DNA from: Methanobacteriota archaeon
GTDB taxonomy: Archaea > Thermoplasmatota > Thermoplasmata > JAUWGG01
Length of the DNA stretch: 6,239 bases
Direction of reading: 5' to 3'
Assembly (NCBI GenBank): GCA_030606525.1
Contig: JAUWGG010000065.1
Location: 1-6,239, forward strand
The notes under the pieces were generated by a model. That model saw only the letters and a list, made by a program, of their open reading frames with translations. It was not told the origin of the DNA and made no database searches. Both the position numbers and the translations under genes were made by a program. Positions 1 to 4,731 of the stretch are shown in pieces. Every line of letters starts with the position of its first letter. Position 1 is the first letter of the stretch.

Positions 1-78
1 ACAAAAGATGACAAAACTGTTACTATTTTCTCAAAGAAAAAGATAATTAAAAGCTCACCCCCCTCAACCCCAATCCCC

Positions 79-88
79 TTTAAATATT
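79..88 (+). promoter_or_regulatory. Putative TATA box for the MBL-fold gene
   Basis: TTTAAATATT lies about 60 bases before the start codon of the MBL-fold gene. With the usual archaeal spacing of about 25 bases, transcription would begin near 108-112 and leave a leader of roughly 35 bases. No convincing purine-rich BRE precedes it; the bases before it are C-rich. Bases 1-78 hold no other signal I can support. Confidence 0.4.
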
Positions 89-131
89 CAAAACACATTA
101 CCCTTTAACGCACTCGATCCTTTGATAATTC

Positions 132-138
132 AGGAGGG
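132..138 (+). promoter_or_regulatory. Strong ribosome binding site of the MBL-fold gene
   Basis: AGGAGGG sits six bases before the ATG at 145, a near-perfect anti-Shine-Dalgarno match that fixes the start. Confidence 0.8.
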
Positions 139-144
139 AAACTA

Positions 145-1113
145 ATGAAGATATTTTATAAGAGTGGGATATGTGTTCAAAATGGTAAGGGAACGATAAC
201 ATTAGATCCAAGAAAGAGGGTTGAGAATGGAATTGTTTCTCATGCGCATTTAGATCATTTGATGCCTGGTGCGCTGATGTCTCCCCAGACAAGGGATATA
301 ATGGGTGTGCGCAAGAATACTACTTTGGCTAGAACTTTAAATTTTGGTGAAGAAGCGAATTTAAATGGTTTTTCGATAATGCTGAAGGATGCAGGTCATG
401 TGTTCGGTTCCGCGATGATTAGGGTGAATGATGCGCTCTACACGGGAGATTTCAATCCCGAAGGCGGGTTGACATGTGGGAAGGCTGTACCAGAAGAATG
501 TGAAAAATTGATCGTTGAATCTACCTACGGGAAGCCTAACTTATTATTACCATCTAAAGAGGAAGCGCTCAGCGATCTCCTTTCATGGATCGAGGTTGAA
601 ACTGAGAGGAATCCTGTTGGTGTGGGAGCATACGAGTTCGGCAAGGCGCAGGAGATGATCGCATTGATGAATGAAATCGATGTACCTGTTGTTGTGACCG
701 ACAAGATAGCTGATATCACAGATGTATACAAGAAATACGGGTTTGAACTGGAATATAAAAGATTTAGCGAGATGAACGAAGATGACAAAAAAAGCCCTTA
801 TGCGCTTATCTTGCCGAAAAGGATGTTGAAAAGAAATTCAGAAAGGGCAGAAGAACTTAAAGAATTGAAGAGAAGAGGAGGAAGGACATGTTTTGTCTCA
901 GGGTGGTGCGCTTTTTACCCCTTTACACGTATGCTGGATATAAACGCTCAATTCCCGATAAGCGATCATGCTGATTTTAACGGATTGTTAAGGTTCATAG
1001 AGCAGTGCGGTCCAAAAGAAGTTTACACATGTCACGGACACGCGGTCGAATTGGCTGAGCAGGTGAAGACCAGACTAAAAATAGATGCTAGTCCACTACT
1101 TAAAGTGTGTTAA
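145..1113 (+). CDS. MBL-fold nuclease-like protein (YSH1/mRNA 3'-end processing exonuclease family)
   Basis: Predicted metal-dependent hydrolase of the metallo-beta-lactamase fold, 322 aa, most like short archaeal proteins of the CPSF73/Ysh1-like group (COG1236), which includes RNA-processing nucleases and DNA-ligase-associated exonucleases. Visible metal ligands are the HxHxDH motif (SHAHLDH, H33, H35, D37, H38), H85 in AGHVFGS and D102 in YTGDF. ESTYG at 125-129 and EFGKAQE at 164-170 resemble the beta-CASP group, followed by SGW at 252-254, SDHADF with H275 and a C-terminal CHGH (296-299). The segment between ESTYG and SDHADF is only about 145 residues, shorter than in full-length archaeal CPSF proteins, and there are no N-terminal KH domains. 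The ATG is preceded by AGGAGGG at 132-138 with a 6-base gap. It stands alone and converges on the tRNA. The substrate (RNA or DNA) cannot be decided from sequence. Confidence 0.85.
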   Translation: MKIFYKSGICVQNGKGTITLDPRKRVENGIVSHAHLDHLMPGALMSPQTRDIMGVRKNTTLARTLNFGEEANLNGFSIMLKDAGHVFGSAMIRVNDALYTGDFNPEGGLTCGKAVPEECEKLIVESTYGKPNLLLPSKEEALSDLLSWIEVETERNPVGVGAYEFGKAQEMIALMNEIDVPVVVTDKIADITDVYKKYGFELEYKRFSEMNEDDKKSPYALILPKRMLKRNSERAEELKELKRRGGRTCFVSGWCAFYPFTRMLDINAQFPISDHADFNGLLRFIEQCGPKEVYTCHGHAVELAEQVKTRLKIDASPLLKVC

Positions 1114-1134
1114 AATGTGATGCGGGGGGCGCGA

Positions 1135-1175
1135 TTTTCACAGCCCATACCTGATCCACAGGCAAAGAAAGGCTC
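1135..1175 (-). other. Probable 41-nt intron in the tRNA T loop
   Basis: These bases split the T loop between TTCAAA and T; A-runs on both sides let the junction slide across about four positions and still yield TTCAAAT. Inside, AGCC (1174-1171) can pair with GGCT (1145-1142), and CCTG (1162-1159) with CAGG (1153-1150) around a TGGAT loop. Introns at several non-anticodon sites, the T loop among them, are known from Thermoproteales tRNAs. No canonical bulge-helix-bulge was found at the junction. Confidence 0.55.
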
Positions 1176-1226
1176 TTTGAACACGCGGACTCCTTCGAGA
1201 CTAGGCCCTCAACCTAGCGCCGTTGA

Positions 1227-1250
1227 CCGAACTTTTCTTGAGTTCTTTGG
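1227..1250 (-). other. Probable 24-nt intron in the tRNA D loop
   Basis: These bases interrupt a D loop that otherwise reads AAGCTTGG-TCAAC, the usual form for archaeal tRNA-Leu. The insert folds into a hairpin (GAACT at 1245-1241 with AGTTC at 1233-1229, 7-base loop), and flanking TTGGCC and GGTCAA can pair outside it with an AAA bulge. The borders can slide by a few bases because GGCCAA and GGTCAA are near-repeats. I could not draw a canonical bulge-helix-bulge at the implied junctions, so the exact splice sites are open. Confidence 0.55.
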
Positions 1251-1289
1251 CCAAGCTTAGCTACCCCCGCAGATCGAGCATTGATATCT

Positions 1290-2159
1290 TCATTTCAATT
1301 TTGATACAGCTTTTCCAAATTCTGTGAACTTGTTCTCCAATATCGTTAAAGCGTATTTTAGAGCCGCTTTTGCGCTCCATGAACCATCAGTTTCAAATTG
1401 GAATAAGATCTTTGATTCATCTCCTTCTACTTCGATCGCCTTCCGCTCACATGCATCTACACAAGCTTTACACAGCGTGCAGTCTTCTATGTTCTTCGCT
1501 GTGATCTTTCCACGTGCAAGTTTCAAAATACCGAGAGGGCAACTTTCAATACAGGATTCACAGCGATCGCATTTCTCGTTGTCGATGTCTATGATCGGGT
1601 AGTATTTGTACCCGACACCATGTGCGACCTTCCATTTCGCATGCTCTTTACCAGTTCCTAAAATTGCTGTTGCATACACCAGCAAAGCCTGTCCTTTACC
1701 CAGTTTCATGATCGGGATCGAACGATCCTTTATCTTGAACTTATCTTCATATTTCTTTGATTTGATCCCCTTTATCTTCTGAGTTACGAGTTGCAAATCT
1801 TCCGAATAAATGGTACATGGACCTTTTTTGTTTATATTGTATAGTATCGTGCAGTTGGGGCATCCTTCACCGCTGCAGCTCTCACATTTATCTCTATAGC
1901 TAAAAAGCTCGATATCCGTTGGGATAGGCAGCAGACCCAATCTATGCGCGATAATCTCATCGAATAAAGGTGTAATGCTCTCATAAGTTTTACCCTTCTC
2001 ATCGCTTATCGGACCTAAATGGAACTCAACATCCTCGATCGCCATCTTTGGTAAATCTGCGGTCAATGTCCTTCGCAGCGCGTTCGCAAGCGATGGTCTA
2101 GCACCTGTCAATAATATCTTCGCTCTTGTGTCTCCCATCTCTAAGATCTTCAATTTCAT
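1290..2159 (-). CDS. rpoD: DNA-directed RNA polymerase subunit D (Rpo3)
   Basis: Archaeal homologue of bacterial alpha and eukaryotic RPB3/AC40; with subunit L it forms the platform on which RNA polymerase assembles. At 289 aa it is in the long archaeal class that carries an Fe-S domain. The N-terminal dimerization part has the alpha-like stretch ARPSLANALRRTL (20-32) and LFDEIIAHRLGLLPIP (65-80). A Cys4 knuckle (C92, C95, C100, C103) lies in the second domain, which also contains the HAKW segment (173-176). Two complete 4Fe-4S motifs follow: C197, C200, C203, C207-P and C227, C230, C233, C237. The C-terminus returns to the dimerization domain. The ATG lies 5 bases past the rps11 stop, and a GGGTG overlapping the end of rps11 serves as ribosome binding site, so translation is probably coupled. 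It is the last protein gene of the operon. Confidence 0.97.
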   Translation of the reverse strand: MKLKILEMGDTRAKILLTGARPSLANALRRTLTADLPKMAIEDVEFHLGPISDEKGKTYESITPLFDEIIAHRLGLLPIPTDIELFSYRDKCESCSGEGCPNCTILYNINKKGPCTIYSEDLQLVTQKIKGIKSKKYEDKFKIKDRSIPIMKLGKGQALLVYATAILGTGKEHAKWKVAHGVGYKYYPIIDIDNEKCDRCESCIESCPLGILKLARGKITAKNIEDCTLCKACVDACERKAIEVEGDESKILFQFETDGSWSAKAALKYALTILENKFTEFGKAVSKLK

Positions 2160-2164
2160 GAAAT

Positions 2165-2551
2165 TTACACCCGTCTGCCTCGTCTACCGCCTTTCTTTTT
2201 TGTACCGTTATGCGGTATAGGGGTCACATCTTCGATCCTGCCGATTCTAAGGCCTGCTCTTGCCAGTCCACGGATCGCTGCTTGAGCTCCAGGTCCTGGT
2301 GATGTTGATTTATTTCCACCTGCAGCCCTGACCTTGACATGAACTCTGTCCATCCCCTTTTCCTTGATGATATCAGCTACTCGCCCGGCAGCTTTCATGG
2401 CAGCATATGGTGAAGCTTGATCTTTTGCTGCCTTTACAACCATACCGCCGGAGCATTTGGTTATCGTCTCAGCACCAGTTAGATCGGTAACAGTTATAAT
2501 TATATTATTGTAAGTTGCGTAAATATGGGCCACACCCCATTTGCTGGTCAT
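2165..2551 (-). CDS. rps11: 30S ribosomal protein uS11
   Basis: Small-subunit protein of the platform, binding 16S rRNA near the E site together with S6/S18-equivalent neighbours. The 128-aa product is full length for archaea and shows the family signatures HIYATYNNIIITVTD (9-23), SGGMVVKAAKDQASPYAA and GPGAQAAIRGLARAGLRIG, ending in the conserved basic tail DVTPIPHNGTKKKGGRRGRRV. The ATG is three bases past the rps4 stop, and the ribosome binding site GGGAGG lies at the end of rps4 so that it touches the rps4 stop TAA. This makes rps4-rps11 translation tightly coupled. The same ribosome binding site, stop and start segment occurs two more times upstream inside rps4 (see the repeat entry). 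Confidence 0.97.
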   Translation of the reverse strand: MTSKWGVAHIYATYNNIIITVTDLTGAETITKCSGGMVVKAAKDQASPYAAMKAAGRVADIIKEKGMDRVHVKVRAAGGNKSTSPGPGAQAAIRGLARAGLRIGRIEDVTPIPHNGTKKKGGRRGRRV

Positions 2552-2618
2552 TCTTTACCTCCCTCTCCTTCCAGTCATTCTTTGCCTCCCTCTCTTTTCA
2601 TCTTCTTTGCCTCCCTCT
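2551..2618. repeat. Threefold repeat of the rps4/rps11 junction
   Basis: On the plus strand TTCTTT(A/G)CCTCCCTCT occurs at 2551-2566, 2578-2593 and 2603-2618, with offsets of 27 and 25 bases. Read on the minus strand each copy is an AGAGGGAGG(T/C)AAAGAA block. The copy at 2551 is the working one: it holds the ribosome binding site and stop TAA of rps4 and leads into the rps11 ATG. The copy at 2578 is also followed by ATGAC but has CAA where the stop would be. The copy at 2603 is read in another frame. This marks tandem duplication of the junction rather than a protein repeat. Confidence 0.7.
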
Positions 2619-3181
2619 TTTTCCATCTCCACTTTTCTTCTTTCAAGGGCTTCACGCTCTATCATTGGTCTGGAAGGATGACTCTCATTCGCCAGCTCCG
2701 AATAGGGATTGTAAGCGATCGAGCCTTCTTCCTCTTTTTTAACCAAATATCCTGGTATGGTTACCTTTCTTCCGCTTGCCATAATATGCCCGTGTACGAT
2801 GAACTGCCGCGCCTGTTCAACGGTGTATGCCAATCCCTTCATGTAGGCAACTGTTTGAAGTCTTCTACCCAGGATCGCTTCTATGTCCAAAGCAAGAACA
2901 TCATTCAGGGTAGCTTCTTTTTGCAGCAGTCCCATACGGGCCAATCTTTTAAGCAGTTCATCTGTCTCCTTCTTCGCCTGCTCATCTCCGTATCGCAGTC
3001 TAGCTTGAAGTTCCCGTGAGCGCTGTCTAAATCTTCGAAGCATGGATTGAATTTTCCATAATTCTCTTTTATTTTTAAGTCCATATTTTCGCAGAAGCTC
3101 GTTCTCTTTCTTAATGCGGTCTCCTTCCCATGGATGCGAAGGCGTATCATATTTTCTCCTTGCAAATTTCGGATCGCCTAT
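2555..3181 (-). CDS. rps4: 30S ribosomal protein uS4, apparently starting at ATA
   Basis: 16S rRNA-binding protein that nucleates assembly of the small-subunit body. Taken from 3181 it has 208 aa. The N-terminus GDPKFARRKYDTPSHPW followed by EGDRIKKENELLRKYGLK matches the start of archaeal S4 (normally MGDPK). The S4 RNA-binding fold runs from about residue 106 (RRLQT) to 156, including VEQARQFIVHGHI. The codon at the family's start position is ATA (3181-3179), with an in-frame TAG directly before it and no in-frame ATG, GTG or TTG until the methionine at 3043 (residue 47), which would lose a conserved 46-residue segment. The sequence GGGGTGG at 3192-3186 stands four bases before ATA as a ribosome binding site. 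The C-terminal tail beyond about residue 171 is long, charged and partly made by a junction repeat. The alternative is a sequencing or strain difference that turned ATG into ATA. Confidence 0.9.
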   Translation of the reverse strand: MGDPKFARRKYDTPSHPWEGDRIKKENELLRKYGLKNKRELWKIQSMLRRFRQRSRELQARLRYGDEQAKKETDELLKRLARMGLLQKEATLNDVLALDIEAILGRRLQTVAYMKGLAYTVEQARQFIVHGHIMASGRKVTIPGYLVKKEEEGSIAYNPYSELANESHPSRPMIEREALERRKVEMEKEGGKEDEKRGRQRMTGRRGR

Positions 3182-3210
3182 CTAACCACCCCTCTCATAT
3201 CCAACTTCAT
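3178..3210 (-). other. 10-codon mini-ORF overlapping the rps4 start
   Basis: Between rps13 and rps4, an ATG at 3210 opens MKLDMRGVVR, ending in TAG at 3180-3178. The stop overlaps the ATA codon of rps4 by two bases (ATAG), like the ATGA overlaps of coupled genes. An AGGTGA at 3217-3212 precedes it, but only one base from the ATG, which is too close to be efficient. It may be chance, a coupling leader, or the sign of an altered start region. Confidence 0.25.
3186..3192 (-). promoter_or_regulatory. Ribosome binding site supporting the ATA start of rps4
   Basis: GGGGTGG (read on the minus strand) contains the GGTG core that pairs with the archaeal 16S 3' end and leaves four bases before ATA at 3181. 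Its position is right for initiation at ATA and wrong for the internal methionine codon at 3043. Confidence 0.6.
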
Positions 3211-3217
3211 TTCACCT

Positions 3218-3715
3218 CTATTTGCCCTTCGCCTTGTCCTTTGTCTTTTTCATACCTGCCAACATCTTTTTTCTAACTACGCCTACAGTTAGGCCGGTTC
3301 TTCCCGTTGACTTTGTCCTCTGTCCTCTCACTTTTTGTCCTCTCTCGTGGCGGATTCCGCGATAGCATCGAATCATTTTCAATCGGTTGATGTCATCTCT
3401 TCTGGTCATATCCAGATCTGTATCAAACAAATGAATGTCCTCATTGGTATCATAATCCCGCTGTCGATTCAACAACCAGTTCGGTACGTTCTGATCGAGA
3501 TTATCTATGAACTCCTTGATCTCTTCGATCTTCTCATCAGAAAGATTCCCAATCTTCTCATGCCTTGGTACACCTGTAAAGTTAATAATGATCTCAGCAA
3601 CCCTTCTCCCCACACCTTTCAGCCCAGTTAAGGCTAGAACAGTGCTTTTATTCCCATCTAGATCTGCATTTGCTATACGCACAACATATTTGAAATCACT
3701 TTCTTCCTCAGCCAC
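3218..3715 (-). CDS. rps13: 30S ribosomal protein uS13
   Basis: Head protein of the small subunit that contacts 5S rRNA-side large-subunit proteins and the P-site tRNA. The 165-aa product has the helix-two-turn-helix region ALTGLKGVGRRVAEII (28-43), the archaeal insert LNRQRDYDTNEDIHLFDTDL and the rRNA-binding signature IRCYRGIRHERGQKVRGQRT before TGRTGLTVGVVRKK. The length is normal for archaea. The start is GTG at 3715-3713, chosen because it gives the family-like MAEEESDFKYVVRI opening and has GAGAGG seven bases upstream; the overlapping ATG at 3717 is out of frame. It is the first gene of the minus-strand ribosomal operon, with a TATA-like box at 3774-3764. Confidence 0.96.
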   Translation of the reverse strand: MAEEESDFKYVVRIANADLDGNKSTVLALTGLKGVGRRVAEIIINFTGVPRHEKIGNLSDEKIEEIKEFIDNLDQNVPNWLLNRQRDYDTNEDIHLFDTDLDMTRRDDINRLKMIRCYRGIRHERGQKVRGQRTKSTGRTGLTVGVVRKKMLAGMKKTKDKAKGK

Positions 3716-3763
3716 ATTAAAGCCTCTCTTCCTCTTTAAGAAGTAAATGCCTTAATTGGTAGC

Positions 3764-3774
3764 TATTATATAAA
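3764..3774 (-). promoter_or_regulatory. Putative TATA box of the rps13-rps4-rps11-rpoD operon
   Basis: TTTATATAATA on the minus strand is centred about 54 bases before the GTG of rps13. Transcription would begin near 3743 and give a leader of about 30 bases. It is the clearest TATA element in the intergenic stretch 3716-3915. Its core is nearly symmetric, so on sequence alone it could also work toward the por genes. Confidence 0.5.
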
Positions 3775-3875
3775 TGTAGTGGGAGAGGAGCGAAAGGTCA
3801 ATGATGATGGGGGATCACAAAACGATGAAGAACCGATGATAATTACTCATGAATAATGACAACAAATCTCACACA

Positions 3876-3887
3876 AAAATAAATAAA
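3876..3887 (+). promoter_or_regulatory. Possible TATA-like element before porG
   Basis: AAAATAAATAAA-type sequence lies about 35 bases before the preferred porG start at 3916. Usual spacing would put the transcript start near 3907-3912, almost at the ATG, giving a very short leader. If that is right, the upstream ATG at 3892 could not be used. The element is a weak match and no BRE is evident. Confidence 0.3.
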
Positions 3888-3915
3888 GATAATGTTATTA
3901 CCCAAAGTGATTGCA

Positions 3916-4473
3916 ATGATCGAGATCAGATTTCACGGTAGGGGGGGACAGGGAGCTGTCGTTGCCTCTAAACTTCTAGCTCAAGCCGCTTTCCTTGAAG
4001 ATAATGATGTGCAATCCTTTCCCTACTTTGGCGTGGAAAGGAGGGGAGCGCCTGTAACAGCCTTCACGAAGATCGATAAAAGACCCATACGAATAAAATC
4101 TCAGATTTACGAACCTGATTACGTTATCGTACTCGATCCTTCATTGATGAATGCAGTTGACGTAGCTCATGGCTTAAAGAAAAATGGTTTGATACTGATA
4201 AACAGCAATAAGAAACCTGAGAAATTTAACTTGCCTGCAAAGAGAATTGCGACCGTCGATGCAACTTCCATTGCCATTGCCCATCGACTGGGAAGCAAAC
4301 ATGCACCGATCGTTAACAGTGCAATTCTAGGCGCATTCTCTAAAGCATCGAAGATCGTGAAGCTCTCCTCGCTTATCAACAGCATTTTAGAGATATCACC
4401 AGCAAAAAAAGAGGAGAATGCTGCTGCAGCAAAAGAGGCTTATGAGAAGGTTACGGTGGTAGAAAATGTTTAA
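3916..4473 (+). CDS. porG: Pyruvate:ferredoxin oxidoreductase, gamma subunit
   Basis: Gamma subunit of the four-subunit enzyme that converts pyruvate and CoA to acetyl-CoA, CO2 and reduced ferredoxin in the cytoplasm; the gamma domain contributes to CoA/substrate handling. With the start at 3916 the product has 185 aa and begins [19 protein letters not shown], the standard opening with the GRGGQG motif at 8-13. Next come [17 protein letters not shown] and [12 protein letters not shown], all typical. The ATG at 3892 would add eight unconserved residues (MLLPKVIA) and lacks a ribosome binding site, whereas GTGAT at 3907-3911 precedes 3916. It is the first gene of the por operon and its end overlaps porD by eight bases. 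Related 2-oxoacid oxidoreductases (2-oxoisovalerate) share this subunit type, so the substrate rests partly on the whole set. Confidence 0.93.
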
Positions 4474-4729
4474 AACTTACGAAGATCTGCCATTAACACC
4501 AATAACGAACGTTTCCTCCAGGACAAATAAAACAGGATTGTGGAGGACGTTCAAGCCGGTGATAGATTACGAGAAGTGCATCAAATGCTACATCTGCTGG
4601 AAGTTCTGTCCGGATGTGGCAATAATCATTAACGATTTTCCACAGATAGATTACGATTACTGTAAAGGATGTGGAATTTGCGCGAACGAATGCCCAAAAA
4701 ATGCTATCACGATGGAGAAAGAGGAGTAG
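4466..4729 (+). CDS. porD: Pyruvate:ferredoxin oxidoreductase, delta (ferredoxin-type) subunit
   Basis: Small 2x[4Fe-4S] electron-transfer subunit that passes electrons from the thiamine-pyrophosphate centre to external ferredoxin. The 87-aa product has two complete cluster motifs: C38, C41, C44, C48-P and C66, C69, C72, C76-P. Before them is the N-terminal extension with GLWRTFKPVIDYEKC, usual for PorD. The length is normal. The ATG overlaps the last eight bases of porG, and GGTGG at 4455-4459 inside porG is its ribosome binding site, so translation is coupled. The order gamma-delta-alpha-beta is the usual archaeal one. Confidence 0.95.
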   Translation: MFKTYEDLPLTPITNVSSRTNKTGLWRTFKPVIDYEKCIKCYICWKFCPDVAIIINDFPQIDYDYCKGCGICANECPKNAITMEKEE

Positions 4730-4731
4730 GT

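Larger units (their letters stand above)
1121..1270 (-). tRNA. tRNA-Leu(GAG) with extra segments in the D loop and T loop
   Basis: Read 1270 to 1121. Acceptor GCGGGGG (1270-1264) pairs fully with CCCCCGC (1128-1122); discriminator A at 1121; no encoded CCA. D stem GCT/GGC (1261-1259 and 1221-1219). Anticodon stem CTAGG/CCTAG (1217-1213 and 1205-1201) with loop TTGAGGG gives anticodon GAG at 1210-1208, leucine. A long variable arm (1200-1187, stem CTC/GAG) is as expected for a type II tRNA. T stem GCGTG (1186-1182) pairs with CGCGC (1133-1129), one G-T pair. The D loop has about 24 surplus bases and the T loop about 41; removing both gives an 85-nt tRNA with D loop ending GGTCAAC and T loop TTCAAAT. 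The gene begins 19 bases after the rpoD stop with no clear TATA of its own, so it is probably transcribed with rpoD. A TTTT at 1115-1112 is a weak candidate end. Confidence 0.85.

Noticed and set aside
1324..1602. Plus-strand open frame opposite rpoD
   Set aside because: It is antisense to the RpoD Fe-S region and has no ribosome binding site or family likeness.
2525..3019. Long plus-strand open frames opposite rps4
   Set aside because: They are antisense shadows of rps4; their content is Ser/Phe/Leu-rich translation of the complement of a purine-rich gene, with no family likeness.
2905..3165. Minus-strand 86-codon frame starting MQGENMIRLRI
   Set aside because: It is the rps4 N-terminal region read out of frame; the true frame gives the conserved GDPKFARRKYDTPSHPW opening.
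3178..3184. TAG before rps4 read through as pyrrolysine or suppressed
   Set aside because: The frame upstream of TAG reaches a TGA within nine codons with no start codon, so there is nothing to read through from.
3801..3839. 12-codon ORF (MMMGDHKTMKNR) in the divergent intergenic region
   Set aside because: It is very short, has only a weak AAGGT before it and no gene-like feature; chance is the simpler explanation.
3892..3915. Upstream ATG for porG
   Set aside because: It adds eight unconserved residues and has no ribosome binding site; 3916 matches the family start and has GTGAT upstream.
4669..4731. In-frame N-terminal extension of porA
   Set aside because: The 21 residues overlap porD coding sequence, do not resemble the PorA family start, and the ribosome binding site is placed for 4732.
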